64,000 nucleotides of DNA. Source: Magnaporthiopsis rhizophila (lineage: Eukaryota; Ascomycota; Sordariomycetes; Magnaporthales; Magnaporthaceae). Shown here piece by piece: positions 24,936 to 36,126 of the stretch. The stretch covers positions 562,722 through 626,721 of the forward strand of contig PYSS01000004.1 of the NCBI GenBank assembly GCA_003049465.1. The letters are read 5' to 3'. Position 1 is the stretch's first letter, and each line of letters opens with the position of its first letter. The position numbers and the translations under genes are program-made. The notes below the pieces were generated by a model, which saw nothing but the letters and a program-made list of their open reading frames with translations, made no database searches and was not told where the DNA came from.

Positions 24936-27230
24936 CCCTTTNTTTTTTTTTTTTTTTTTTTTTTTTTTTACTCCTGTGCCTCGCAGCTCTGAACCTCCTC
25001 CATTCCCTGGGACCCTTTTCTCACAATCCTGCTCTCTTCTTTGGCGAGGGTTTGTTATTTGGGAAGTTAAAAGAAAAAGAACATGCCACAAACCCACGAT
25101 GATGCCCTGTGTCTCCCAACGGGGTCCTCCTACCGGTGTCCCCGGAATTGCTAACCCCAGGGTCCTTCGTCTTGTTCCCCCTGGCTTCCTAGCCTCATCG
25201 TTTCTGTCTGCCACCTTTTCTTTCTTTCTCCACATTACGCCGAGCACCCAGACACCCAGACACCGCCCGCCACCTACCTCATCCCCTACTTGATCAACTT
25301 GTGCACCTCGACACCTTCTTCATCTCATAAGGGGTTATCGTTGCGCCGGCATGATGTGAGGCGCCGCTGCCGCGTCTGTAGCTTCGGTGACTTTTTGTGT
25401 CTCTCTCTTTTCTGTCTGTCTCTCTACCTCCCTTCTTCCTCTATTCTCTTTTTTTCCTCTTCTCATCCCGTTCCCTGCCATCCCCTTTTCTGTCTGGCCG
25501 AACATGCCCGCCCGGTTCGAGATGGCTCAAGCACGTCTTGGCTGCCACACTGCTGGCTCCCTCCCGGTGCCTCTTGCTCCTCAGTAGAGCGGAATAAAGA
25601 GACAGAAAGAGAGAGAATGCCACAATCAAGAGATCATATACACATGACAGTACAATGGCACGCACAACAGCATCCAGAAAGAACCAGATATTGGAACCAA
25701 AACCCCTGCCAGTTATCGTGGCCACGTTTCCCAGATCATCATCGGAGGGCTGGGTCGGTTGGCCGGTCTCGGCAAAGAGTTAGGGGAAGGGCCTCTTTGC
25801 CGGAAGCACATACGATCCCACTTTTTTTTTCCTCTCTTGTTTATCAAGCCTTTTTTTCTTGTCCCATCTGGATCCCAAAAAGGAAAGAAGCGGACGGCGG
25901 GCCGTGATCTGCACTTGAAAAACTCTGCTTGTTGACAGGGCTCGAATTATGGGGTTAGTTCGGCCTATTGGCTTTTTTTTCTTGGTTGTTCCCCGACTCC
26001 TTTGCTCATCCTCCCTCCCCATCTCGCTGACTGGGCCACCCTCCCCACCTTCCCTCCTCTCTTTTTAACCACCCGCCTGCCCGTTTCCAGTGAATCGAGT
26101 CCCGTATTAGGTCTTGGGTAGACGCGAGGATGTGGCGGCGAAATCCGGTCTTACCACAAGGGGAGAAGGCCGGTGGGCCGTGGGAGAAGCACCAGGTCGC
26201 CAAGGACACAGCGGTGAGTTGGCAAGGGGTGGGTGGGTAGGGTGTGTGCATGTGTACGTGTGTGTGCGTCGTGTAGAATGCCCTGGTACGTAGCATGGGT
26301 GACGGAGAGAGGTGGGAAATGTCAGCCGGGCTCGAATGCAGTGTGGGTGTGCCGCTGGGCGGATAACGCGTGACTGGCTCTTTTTTTTCTCGAGTTTATC
26401 ACGCTATCCTTTTTCTCACTTGCCGTGATGACAAGGATCCCACGCGAGGCGAGTTCTTCCTCTGCCCCGATTTTCACCTCCAAGCAGGTTTGATTCCGTG
26501 GACGTCCACACAGTCCGATCTTGTTCTCTTACTCCCTCCCACCCGAGATAACATGGAGCATGACCTGGGCCATGTGCCGGCCAAGAAGGCCCCGCGAGCA
26601 CCCACCACTCCCCTTGGTGTGGATGGATAATCCCGGCACCCCTTCACGCCCCATAGCCGCCTGGGGAGGGGAAGGATAGGAGCTTCCCCTATTTGCGAAT
26701 GCTTCTTTGACATGTCAAAGTGCCCCACAAATTCCTCCACGACTGGCAACGCCAGCGCTGCGTCGCCGTTGAGGTCACTGGTTGGGCGGCGCTGAAATCA
26801 CCCGTGGCAGCGAGACGCCTGAATCCTTCGTTTCCAAAGACGTAATTAGGATGATGATGGGACGTGGGGACATGCCACATCGAGGCGGAATTTCCGCCAG
26901 TTCTTTACAAAAACTCGACTGAGTTTTTTTTTTTTTTATTTTTTTTTATTTTTTTTTATTATTTTTTTTATTTATTTCACTTTGTGAGGTATTGCAGGTA
27001 CTTGGCTGGTGGGACCGGACGAATATGCCTGCCGAGTCCCGTGGCAAGTGTGGGGTCGAGGAGATACCTGTGTTCACCCTACGGAAGCTACCAATGCCTG
27101 GGCTGGGGCTGCATGTCAGACATGTTGACCCAAGACATGGTGTCGGCAAGTGTGGGTTCAATACCGAACATGGAGAAATAAAGATGGCTGACCAGCCGTG
27201 TATAATTACTCCTGAAACGATGTGGATATC
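23001..27230. other. Intergenic, repeat-rich, no supported gene
   Basis: Contains GGTA repeats (about 23262-23286), CT-rich simple sequence (23568-23606), CAACAA-type repeats (23717-23745) and the poly-T block with an undetermined base at 24942. The T/A-rich run at 26925-26977 is mostly T. Open frames are low-complexity and I support none of them. Confidence 0.5.
24893..24969. repeat. Poly-T block with an undetermined base
   Basis: A run of 43 T, then CCC, TTT, one N at 24942, and 27 more T. The single N in the window lies inside this block, so the local length and sequence are unreliable. Confidence 0.9.
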
Positions 27231-27286
27231 TCTATAGTCGTGCGTTGTCGCTAGAAGTGTAAACTGCCTTCTGGCTCTCCGTCAAC

Positions 27287-27481
27287 ATGGTTGGCTCGGA
27301 AGCTGAAGCGACAAACCCTAGATTTGGAGCACCTGTCCCGTATTACAGCAAGGTCTCCCAGAAACATAACGCCGAGGCTCTATTCCGTGCCTCTGTACTG
27401 GCTGCGCCCCACCTGGCTGAATGGTTCGAGGATGCGAATGAGGGTTGGGTAGACTCTCAGCCTGGAGTTGTGAGTGTTTAG
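27287..27481 (+). CDS. Small unrecognised ORF, 64 residues
   Basis: The ATG sits in a strong fungal start context (GTCAACATGG) and the frame has normal amino-acid composition without low complexity (for example FRASVLAAPHLAEWFEDANE). A GTGAGT donor at 27471 and an acceptor ending at about 27512 would extend the protein by only three residues, so it is short either way. I recognise no family. It lies at the edge of an AT-rich island, so it may be the remnant of a longer gene. Confidence that it is translated is low. Confidence 0.25.
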   Translation: MVGSEAEATNPRFGAPVPYYSKVSQKHNAEALFRASVLAAPHLAEWFEDANEGWVDSQPGVVSV

Positions 27482-29317
27482 TAGTAAGAATTATCTACCT
27501 GGCTTCCACAGGCTAATTACTGAGGCTTCAAAACACAACATGATGGAGTCTACCTCGCTGAAAGAATGTGGGAATTCAGGTTGGCAAAGGCCACGTTAAT
27601 GCCTGTTCCGAATTAAAAGGGTTATTGGGTTTTCATTTTTTGGACGTGAAAAAGTGCCTTACCAAAAAAAAGCACGCAAAGGCCTAAAACCTTTTTTAAA
27701 AAAAAAGCCATAACGGGTTCAAAATTTATTCTATATCAGGTTTACGAAAGTTCCAGCTCCTGAAGAGTGCGAGAAACTACCGGTTTATGATTTTGGGACG
27801 GAAGAAATAAAAAAACACCTTTATTTTGTAACAGGCCCCCACAGTATACTTCCTTTGGACTCCTTGCTATTGCCTTTATCTCGTTACTTCTTTCCCATCC
27901 TGCTGTCACTGTTGGGCATATAGTTCGACAGGGTCTTTTTACCCCGCATTATAAGCGATTATCATACCAGAAGTACGGTTTTTATCCTTACTGTATTTAG
28001 ACATGCAAATGCTCGTTATAGCCTATGCAGCTGAGCAATCGTCAATGGGTTCGTGTGTAATTATCCCAAGAAAAAATGTCCTTTAATTAGTGACCAGTTT
28101 GCAAAATAGTTCCTTGAAAAATCTCTTTTCAGGGCTGACGGTATTTCTGTCTCCGGCACAAGACGAAAGGAAGAAGATACGCTCTTTTGCCGAAAAGCAG
28201 TATTCGGCATTTTTTTCCCCATATCCTATGGGGCGGGGAAGACTCACCTGCAGCCCGGAGATGCTGGCTCTCTCCTGGACAGAGACCCGACTTTCCCAGC
28301 ATTCTTCGTATCGGCAATGGTTGAAGGATACTCAGAGCGCGAAAGAGTACGCATGGCATGCGCAGAGCCAAAGAAGAAAAAGGCAGGCGCCAAAAGCCCA
28401 AAACCAGGTTGATGTCCGCGTGGATTTTCTTTGACAAGAATGGGGGCTGGTCCGTTTCGGGCCATAGTGGCACTCTCCCAAACACCCGATTTTCTGCGTC
28501 GCTTTTATCACAAGCGACACTGGGTGCTGGTCTTTGAGCTATTTGGCCCGCCTTGGTAGTTGTGAGGAAGGACAAAGCGGCCTTGGTTCAATGCCCTCTT
28601 GCCGGGTGACCCAGGGGACAAAGCCTTACAGGCGCTGGAATTAGGGGACAATGCCCGAGTTTTCTATTTCGCCTTTATCGCGGTTGAGGGCCCTTTGAGC
28701 TACCTCGGGCTACCTCGGGCTGCCTCGGTAGTTGCGCCGGCGGGATGAGAGTGCCGTGAGCCTGGAGTACAATGCAGCAGCCTTGTTCCAGTCGCGAGTC
28801 CACCAAGCGCCTCGAAAGGGGATGAAAGCGTCACCAGAGCCCGATTTAGGACCTGAAGGTGACGGTGGCCATGTGTCCATGGATGCCTTTGTCAGGATTG
28901 CCCTTGATCGCAATCCAGGAGGCGTGCTGACTGACACCACAGCGTCGGCAGACCTGTCAAAGGGATCGACAAACCCGGGGGGGCGAAGGTACATGGTGGA
29001 CAAAGGAGAAGGGGGCGAGGTAGGGCGGGTATGTAATAGATGGCTCGAGACTGTGCCGACAGAGGGGTATAAATAGAGCACCCACAGAACCTTGGAAGAG
29101 GTTTCCTCACTCTATCCTTATCCTGGCTTTCATCAACAACTCAACTGACAAACTTCTATCTAAACCGACAAACTTTTGTGCTCTCCAAGCAATTCCTCTA
29201 AAGGGTTTCCCACCACTCGCCCTTCTCATCCTCTTCCCCCCCTGAGCCCCAACGACAGGCTGCTCGGAAAGACTCTACACCACAACACCGCAATCGGCAT
29301 CAGCATCTGCGTCCGCG
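27482..29317. other. AT-rich island and promoter of the kinase gene
   Basis: From about 27540 to 28120 the DNA is visibly richer in A and T than the rest of the window, with runs of A and T and no long frame. From 28490 to 28740 two imperfectly similar segments occur, each with TTTGAGCTA followed by GGTAGTTG. The last 250 bases hold a TATAAATA-like box near 29070 and a pyrimidine-rich leader before the kinase ATG at 29318. No transposase or polymerase motif is seen. Confidence 0.4.
29065..29075 (+). promoter_or_regulatory. TATA-like box upstream of the kinase-like gene
   Basis: The sequence GTATAAATAG lies about 245 bases before the ATG of the phosphotransferase-like gene, followed by a C/T-rich leader with CAAC-rich stretches that fit a transcription start zone. 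Confidence 0.4.
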
Positions 29318-30442
29318 ATGTCCCAGCAAATCGACATGAGCTCCGCGCCCGTGACGGCCCAGCAGGCCGACATGAGGTCGGCGCCTACCGCGGCCGAGCT
29401 GGAGGAGGTGTACCCTACACCCATCTTCCCAGCAAGCCTCGCTGCTCGGGACGAGAGCCTCGAGAAGCTTCCAGTCGGGGACTGCATCCGCGAGGTTTTG
29501 CGGTACCGCACCGAGGTCGTCGAGACGCCCACGCAGTGGATCATTGGCGGGTGCCTCCTCCTCACCCACCACCCCCTCGCCGAGTCCCCTCCGGCGGCGG
29601 CGGGCGGCGTGACGTCGTGGCCCGGCGGCGAGCGCGACAATGGCTACTACACTCTCCAAGACGCGCCTCAGCCGCTGCCCTGGTCCCGCCCGGTGCGCGA
29701 CGGGCGGCGGTTCGAGAAGATGTACGAGCGCGACGACCACCAGAGGGTGGTGCTGCGCATCGGCGAGGCCGTTCTCAAGGACAAGATTGTCGAGTGGGAT
29801 CGGCCGAACGCGACGCGCGAACACGTCAATCTGAAGTGGCTCAACACGGACTGGGTAAGAGAATTCTTGACCTGGGAAGGCGTCGAATTTCCCCGAGTCC
29901 TCCATCACCACGAGGCCCACGGGCGCTACTTTCTGTTTCTGCGCTACATTCACGGCCAAACCCTTGAGCAGCAAAGGCAATCCATGACCACCGCGCAAAA
30001 AGCGGCCGCGGTTGCGACCTTGAATGGATTCCATCTCAGGCTGATAACGGTCTACCATCTCACGCTGCCGCGGGCGGCCCACGGGCACGGCAGGGAGAAA
30101 GAGCCCGGCCTGCCTCGTGGCCTCGACGGTAACGAGATAAACCGTGACTACGATCGTAGGCCTCATTACCTCAACCTTGACCACGGAGATATGTGTGAGG
30201 CCAACGTATTGGTTGACAAGGACAACAAGGTCGTCGCCGTTCTCGACTGGGAAGCGACCGGGTTGGTGAACCCCTTGGATAGTCTTCCGGCACGTGATTG
30301 GGCTCTCAGAGTCCTGGACGGTGTCGCAGTGAGGGAGCTTGACGATCAATTGGACTTGATCGAGTGGAGGGGTCGGATCCGGTGCTTGAAAGACACTGGA
30401 GACGGTACGAAGTACTTTGGTCACGGTGCACCATGGTGGTAG
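29318..30442 (+). CDS. Aminoglycoside phosphotransferase / choline-kinase-like protein
   Basis: Single-exon protein of 374 residues with the APH fold. The catalytic-loop motif His289-Gly290-Asp291 (LDHGDMCEANVLVD) and the metal-binding Asp310-Trp311 (AVLDWEATG) are both present with normal spacing. An upstream VVLRIGEAVLKDK segment fits the nucleotide-binding strand with its lysine, and YFLFLRYIHGQTLEQ fits the hinge. Fungi carry many such paralogues of unknown substrate; the name does not imply drug resistance. The first 45 residues are variable and the start is the first ATG in frame after a C/T-rich leader. No intron is needed. A 392-residue frame on the opposite strand is its shadow. Confidence 0.85.
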   Translation: MSQQIDMSSAPVTAQQADMRSAPTAAELEEVYPTPIFPASLAARDESLEKLPVGDCIREVLRYRTEVVETPTQWIIGGCLLLTHHPLAESPPAAAGGVTSWPGGERDNGYYTLQDAPQPLPWSRPVRDGRRFEKMYERDDHQRVVLRIGEAVLKDKIVEWDRPNATREHVNLKWLNTDWVREFLTWEGVEFPRVLHHHEAHGRYFLFLRYIHGQTLEQQRQSMTTAQKAAAVATLNGFHLRLITVYHLTLPRAAHGHGREKEPGLPRGLDGNEINRDYDRRPHYLNLDHGDMCEANVLVDKDNKVVAVLDWEATGLVNPLDSLPARDWALRVLDGVAVRELDDQLDLIEWRGRIRCLKDTGDGTKYFGHGAPWW

Positions 30443-30865
30443 AGACAATAAGGTTTCGCCGCGGTGAACGACTGGCAAGCGGCCGGGTTTCGTTGCCTCT
30501 ACGGAGTGTACAATCTACGAGGTGAAGCGGTGGATGCGCCGAATCATGGGAAGGGTTGCATTAGAGTGTTATTTGGTAAACAATCTGAAATGTGGTGGAC
30601 CAATATATAGAATCATAAGTGAGCGATGAAGACCCCCTCCCTTCAAATTTGCAAACTCTTTATCCCCAGCCCTAAACCAGCATGCAAGGGACCCTCGGTA
30701 TCTCCATCCCCCAACCTCTCTTGTCGCCGTCCAAGCGCAGATGACGATTAGGCCGCCGAAGGGGAAGCCGAAGTGCTCGATCCGTCGGCTTTTGGGAGGG
30801 GCGCAGCCCCGACGTTCCGCGTGTCGAGTGCCGTCCCTACGGCTCAGGGGTTTCTGCGGGGGGTT
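30443..30865. other. Convergent 3' spacer
   Basis: Between the 3' ends of the kinase-like gene and the small minus-strand gene. A/T-rich sequence at 30590-30620 may carry the polyadenylation signal. No further gene seen. Confidence 0.5.
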
Positions 30866-31306
30866 CTAAGCCGGATTCGACGGGGCGGGTGTCGTCCGCG
30901 CCCTCGGGACCACCAAATCGCTGATATGTGTGATTGCGAGATCGTTGTCGGCTAGCTTTAAAAGGTTTCTGACGTTCTTAGACACTTCCTTGAGCTTGTC
31001 TCTGAGTTCCATGACGGCCCAGTGCAAGTCGAAAGGGATGAGGTTGTCGTTCCGAGGGTTGTCAATCATTTGCATGATATCGGCCAGATCCAAGGTGGTG
31101 ACAGCCCGGACTGCGGTGACTTCGTTCGAGATCTCGCTGGCAAAGTGTACCACGCCGTTCTCCGTCATGCCTGAACATCTGCCGCAGATGAGCGCAGACC
31201 CCATTTCGACCATCGCGCAGGCGCTGTTGGCACAGGCCCGCTCAGCGCCTGGTGGGGGTGGGTCTCCCGTGACTGCTGGGTTGGCGTTACCCTGGGCCTG
31301 CTCCAT
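30866..31306 (-). CDS. Small Cys4 protein of unknown function
   Basis: Single-exon frame of 146 residues starting at the ATG on 31304-31306. Four cysteines, Cys25, Cys30, Cys41 and Cys44 (C-x4-C-x10-C-x2-C), could form a small zinc-binding site. The rest is a helical-looking region (for example AVMELRDKLKEVSKNVRNLL) and a short basic/proline tail. The composition is that of a real globular protein, and a CT-rich leader precedes the start, but I recognise no family. It is convergent with the kinase-like gene. It could be a lineage-specific gene or a fragment of a larger one. Confidence 0.5.
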   Translation of the reverse strand: MEQAQGNANPAVTGDPPPPGAERACANSACAMVEMGSALICGRCSGMTENGVVHFASEISNEVTAVRAVTTLDLADIMQMIDNPRNDNLIPFDLHWAVMELRDKLKEVSKNVRNLLKLADNDLAITHISDLVVPRARTTPAPSNPA

Positions 31307-32726
31307 GGTGAGGCTAGAGGGCTGAGGTTAGGCGGATGAAGGTGTAGTAGCCGTTCTTGACAAGTGCGGATGGCCGGGGTTGGACGGATGACGGTGTGGT
31401 GGCTATTGCTGATAGAGTAAGATGACTGTGGATGGATGGGGAAATGGTGATGCGATTGCTGTTGGAAAAAGAAGAGGGCTGAGGATGGACAGAGGATGGG
31501 GTGCCAGGTGCTTATAAGGAAAAGGCGAACTCGCCTGAACTGGGCTCCTGCTGCCATTTCGTCAAGACAAACGAGCTCGGTCCACCACATCAGCCAATGG
31601 ATGGCACGTAGAAAGAACTAGAGGTAGGCGGTGTGCGTGTTTCCTTTGTTCACAAAATTGCCAAGCGCAATAGCCAGCTTGCCCAGCCAGCCAGCAAGCC
31701 TCCTGAGAAGAAAATGGGGCTTGCGAAGAAAAAAAGCAACACGGCGATGACACGCCGATATGACCAGTCAAAATACATGGCAAAAGACGAGCGACGGCGC
31801 GCCCGAGCTGCCTGCCTGCCTGCTTGTCTGCCAGCCCGCCTGACGGGCGCACAGGGCCGCGAGTGCTAAGCAAATGTGGTTGTTCTCCAGGGCGACGTGG
31901 CGTTCTGCGGCCGCCTCCCCCCCCACAAACACCATCGGTGGAAAGGACAGCTGGATGCAGGGCAAACAAAGCTGGCCAGATGTGAACTAAACGTAGAGAC
32001 CGCAGCAGTAAGCTGTGGTGGAGAGAAGGGGGAGATCAGGTGAGGTCGCCGGCGTGTGTGTTTCCGCCGCGGCCCAGCAGACCTGACTGACATGGCCAGG
32101 CCTCTACGCATATGCCGGCACCCGCTCGTTCTGTCATATATCGCATAGGAGACGCGGGCAGGCAGGGGTGATCCCCCGCAGGGCCGACGTTTCCCTGATT
32201 TCCCGCAATCTCCCTGACGGGTCGGCGGCGGGACACTTGTGGCCAACATGGACAAAGAATCCAGCTGCAAAATGGTATCAAACGGGCAGAGAGTGTGATG
32301 CCCGCGCCGGAGCAGACACGAAGCCAATCCAGGAATCTACCTCCCCGTGGGCGAGGATGAAACGGTCCGGCCATCAGCAGCCCGCGGGCGGGCGGGCAAA
32401 TCGCCAGAAAGGGCTGAAGACGGCGGAGGGGTGCGGGATGGGGAGGGGGAGATGGCCCCTCTGCCGATCAGACCCCTCCCGACCGTGGCAAATAATACGC
32501 TCTGTCAACCAGCTGGACAGCCCCCGGGCCTATCTGCCAGAAAAGGAATGCCTACCTGGCCGCAAAGGTCAAAGGCAAGGGGTGTTTACGCCCCAATCGG
32601 GTTTTGAAACTTGTACGCTTTTCCTTCATCCCCATTTGGCCTATTGAGATTACGCACCAGGGGCCGACACCGGCTGATTGATTCCTGGGAGTGTTGAGGC
32701 GGCCGTTTGTTTCCTAAATTGCTGGA

Positions 32727-32808
<82 letters not shown>

Positions 32809-34991
32809 AAAAAAAAAAGAAAAAAACAAAAAAACAAAAAACAGCAGCCAAACGTTTCTCCTGTCGTCAACACGGGCAACCCCCTGAATTTTGGTATATC
32901 CTCCAGCGGCACGTTGTGATCGAGAAATAAACACATCAAGATGGGCAGCCCGAAAGAGGGGAAAAAAAAAAAAAAAAAAAAAAAAAAGCTCGCTCAGCAG
33001 CGACACCGTGGCCGCCCCTGCTGACCGACTGACCGTTGGTTGGCGGGCAAGTCAGTCACTCATTGCTTTACATGGGAGATCATCGTGCCTTTTTTTTTTT
33101 TTTTTTTTGGGCTAGCGTCCCAGCAGGGCCCACCTACCTACCTAGCCTGCCCGGACCCTTGTCGATCAGCCTCCAAGTTGGTTGGCCTTGGCGGGCCGCC
33201 GCACACATGAGGGGGGCAAGTGACGACATGCACGGCTTGCGCCGGCACCCGCGTGTCTCCCACCATATGCTGAGCCCTACATTATCCGGCATATCTGTGC
33301 CTCCAGCATGATGTGCTTTCTTCGCAAGACGGTTCCTTCTGTCGTCAAGCGTCATTGCCAATTTTTCCCGTTGCAGCAGCTTTGGTGAGTCGTTTCCGGC
33401 TTTCTTGCGGCTCATTGGAATCCCTCTCCTCGCGTACATTTGCATGGCCCCCTGTTAGACCCACCCCCTCCCGCTTTTCCCCTGCCTACCTATCACTTAC
33501 CTGGATTACGCTTTGACTCCCTGTCTGTGAGGATTTTGTGGCGTCTGTGGCCAAGAGGTCTGGAACTGCCACTTCCCGTAATTGCTATTCGGAAGGCTAG
33601 CGATTCAGCCGCAGTTCTTTTCGCTTCTTTTCTTCTTCCCTCGCTTACAGCCATCCTGCTCAACAGCGGCCAACATTCCAGAAGTTGTTAGATTCGGTGT
33701 CTGAAGAAGTGCTGGTCGGGATAGTAGCCGGCAGTCTGGACGATGCGGGTCCAGAGGTGGATATACCTCGCTGGCGAGCTTGTACCCATCAAGCATTCGC
33801 CTATCTAAATTGGGTTCTGGTGGCTGGGGTGTTTTTTTTTTTTTTTTTTTTTTTTTTTCCGGAGAGACCATCATTCTAATTTTCACCTCCACATCGCCAA
33901 GGTGTGCCGAGCAGCCATTTCGCAACCATCACCACCAAAATTTGCCGAATTGAAGGGACGGCATACCTACCTATTACTGCGAATTGTCGTGGAGATGGCA
34001 GCACTATCTAGCTTTTATATACCAGCGATAAATATTAGAAGCTGCCAGGTAACCCGATTAAGGCTTCCCCAGGCCTGTGTGGTCCATTGAGGGGGGCGCG
34101 ACTTTGTAACCGGTCGGGTGCGGCAGATGCCATTGCACCATCTGCCCGTTGTACTGCTTCGCGCAATCTGCATGATGGTGACATTTGATCCCGTGCCGAC
34201 TTCCCCATGCAGAGAAGTGGCCACGCAGCCGACCCGTTGGTTTGGTCCCAGAGATGGAGCCAGGTGGAAATATGCCTGGCAAGCTGGGTTCGGACAGTTA
34301 AATACTCCGCTATCTGTAGCTCCGATCACCCGACAGCCGTTTATCCGTGGGCATCGGAGAGCCCCGCGCCTTAGCAGGGATGCTGCAAAGGTGGCGGATA
34401 CACCAGGGCTGACCAACCTCATTGGCCTTGCTTATGTCAGGGATGTTCGTTCTGGCACGCACCTCTTGACAAAATCATAGACCCAATCCTCTACCCTGGC
34501 AGTCCATGTGCCCTCTCTTGTATAACGGCGCCATTTGTGGTTGTTCCTATTCTCAATGAGCTCTGTGCAGCCTAGATCGGGAGTTGACAAGTCGGCTGTT
34601 GCTTCGCCATGAGAGTCGCTAGTCTTCGTTTTCTAAACGCACATTTGTCTCTGAGTGGCCCTGAAAGACACAGGCGCCCTTGAACAGTCCAGATCAGGAG
34701 AAGTAGGCCTGGCCGATTCTTTTTTTTTTTTTTTTCCCACAGTTTTGACGATGGTCGTTTAATTGGTCGTGCAGCCATTTTGTTGATGCGTTCCAGGGGG
34801 AAGCCTTGCTTACATCATCAATAGCGGTTTATGCCTCAGGCCGACAGTTCGTGCCAGATTCGGCTCCACTAGATGGGGAACCTTTCCCTGAAGGTTAGCT
34901 CCGCACGCGGGGAGCTCCACACACCGTCACACGGCCGGCGCGACGAGGACGATGCATTGAGGGCTTGTTTTCACGAGCCGGACAGCACACG
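31307..34991. other. Intergenic, repeat-rich, no supported gene
   Basis: 3.7 kb between the Cys4 gene and LCL3. It holds a GAAA tetramer array (32728-32812), poly-A (32962-32987), poly-T (33091-33108 and 33832-33858) and poly-T near 34720. Frames on both strands are short or low-complexity. The final 150 bases are GC-rich and should contain the LCL3 promoter. Confidence 0.5.
32728..32812. repeat. (GAAA)n microsatellite
   Basis: About 21 nearly perfect GAAA units followed by A-rich sequence. Its reverse-strand reading gives a false FLSFLSFLS frame. Confidence 0.95.
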
Positions 34992-35901
34992 ATGAGGAGC
35001 GGTGACGACCCCGACGACCGCACCTGGAACCGCAGGCCGAAAGCCGAGGCGCGGTCGTGGAACGACTCGCTGAACCGGACCGACTGGCAACACTACAAGG
35101 AGCCGCGCCAGTGGGTGCCGACGCTGATAGCGACGGCCACCATCGTGGGTGCCATCCAGTTCTACCGCTCCTACCTGCGCCGCATCCCCGGCACCGCCCA
35201 CATCCGGCCGGGCCTGTTCTACAAGAGGAGCCTGCTGGGCCGCGTCACCAGCGTCGGCGATGGCGACAACTTCCACATGTTCCACACGCCGGGCGGCCGC
35301 TTGGCGGGATGGGGGTGGCTGAGGTCCGTGCCAACCGATCGCAAGGTCCTTAAAGGGAGGACGGTGAGAGCTTGCTCCGCACATGGATCCCAGATGTGAC
35401 TGACGGAAGCCTTCAGCCAAGCGCCGCTGGTCCTGGTTGGTACCGACAAAAGCTGACCAATCTGCCCATGAAAACCAGATACCAATTCGCATAGCCGGCA
35501 TTGACGCGCCCGAGGGCGCGCACTTTGGGCGACCGGGCCAGCCCTTCAGCGGCGAGGCTCTCGCGTTCCTGCGGTCCTACCTCCAGGGCCGCAATGTGCG
35601 CGCGCGCATCTACCGGCGGGACCAATACGAGCGGGTGGTGGCGACGGTCTTTGTCCGGCAGTGGCTTGTGGTCCGGCGCGACGTAGGTTACGAGATGCTC
35701 AAGCGCGGCCTGGCCACGACATACGAGGCCAAGACCGGGGTCGAATTCGGCGGGCTCGAGGTCAAGTACCGGGCCGCCGAGGCCCTGGCGAAGCAGAAAC
35801 GTCTGGGCATGTGGTCTGGCAAGAAGGGCTCGGTTGTTGAGACCCCGCGCGAATACAAGAACCGATATGCGCTGGCCGAGAAGGAGACCACCAAGAGGTG
35901 A
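34992..35901 (+). CDS. LCL3: LCL3-type membrane-anchored endonuclease (SNase-like)
   Basis: Ca2+-dependent staphylococcal-nuclease-like enzyme, described in fungi as mitochondrial-membrane associated. Exon 1 34992-35363, intron 35364-35478 (GTGAGA..CCAG, branch CTGAC, 115 nt), exon 2 35479-35901; 264 residues. One N-terminal membrane segment lies at [18 protein letters not shown] (about residues 41-58), and the invariant family stretch [17 protein letters not shown] follows (Asp90, Asp92). Exon 2 opens with [17 protein letters not shown], carrying the metal and active-site residues Arg128, Asp133 and Glu136, and YERVVATV supplies Arg176. The end (SPREYK-like TPREYKNRY) matches the family. The length is usual. 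Start chosen at the first ATG; a TTG further upstream is not used. Strong identification; location from family knowledge. Confidence 0.95.
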
Positions 35902-36126
35902 GAGAGAAGGGGAGGGATCATGTCGTGTTTGGAGAGAACGGGACATCACAACCCGAGCAATGGGGGCAGAGAAGAGCCGCAAATGTCGGCTCCAGTCAGT
36001 TACGATTGCCTTTTGGCTGTGTCTTGAAAATGTCTCTGGCCGGTCGTCTATCACGTGGCTCCGCTAGTATAGCCTGGTGGTCTCTTATGTGCGTACCGTA
36101 CCTCCAATGGCTGCGCCATGAATGCA

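Noticed and set aside
29300..30478. 392-residue minus-strand frame
   Set aside because: Exact antisense of the kinase-like gene, whose sense frame has clear catalytic motifs.
32728..32812. Regular tetramer array that could be mistaken for a CRISPR-like repeat or a repetitive protein
   Set aside because: Simple GAAA microsatellite without spacers; the FLSFLS frame is its translation.
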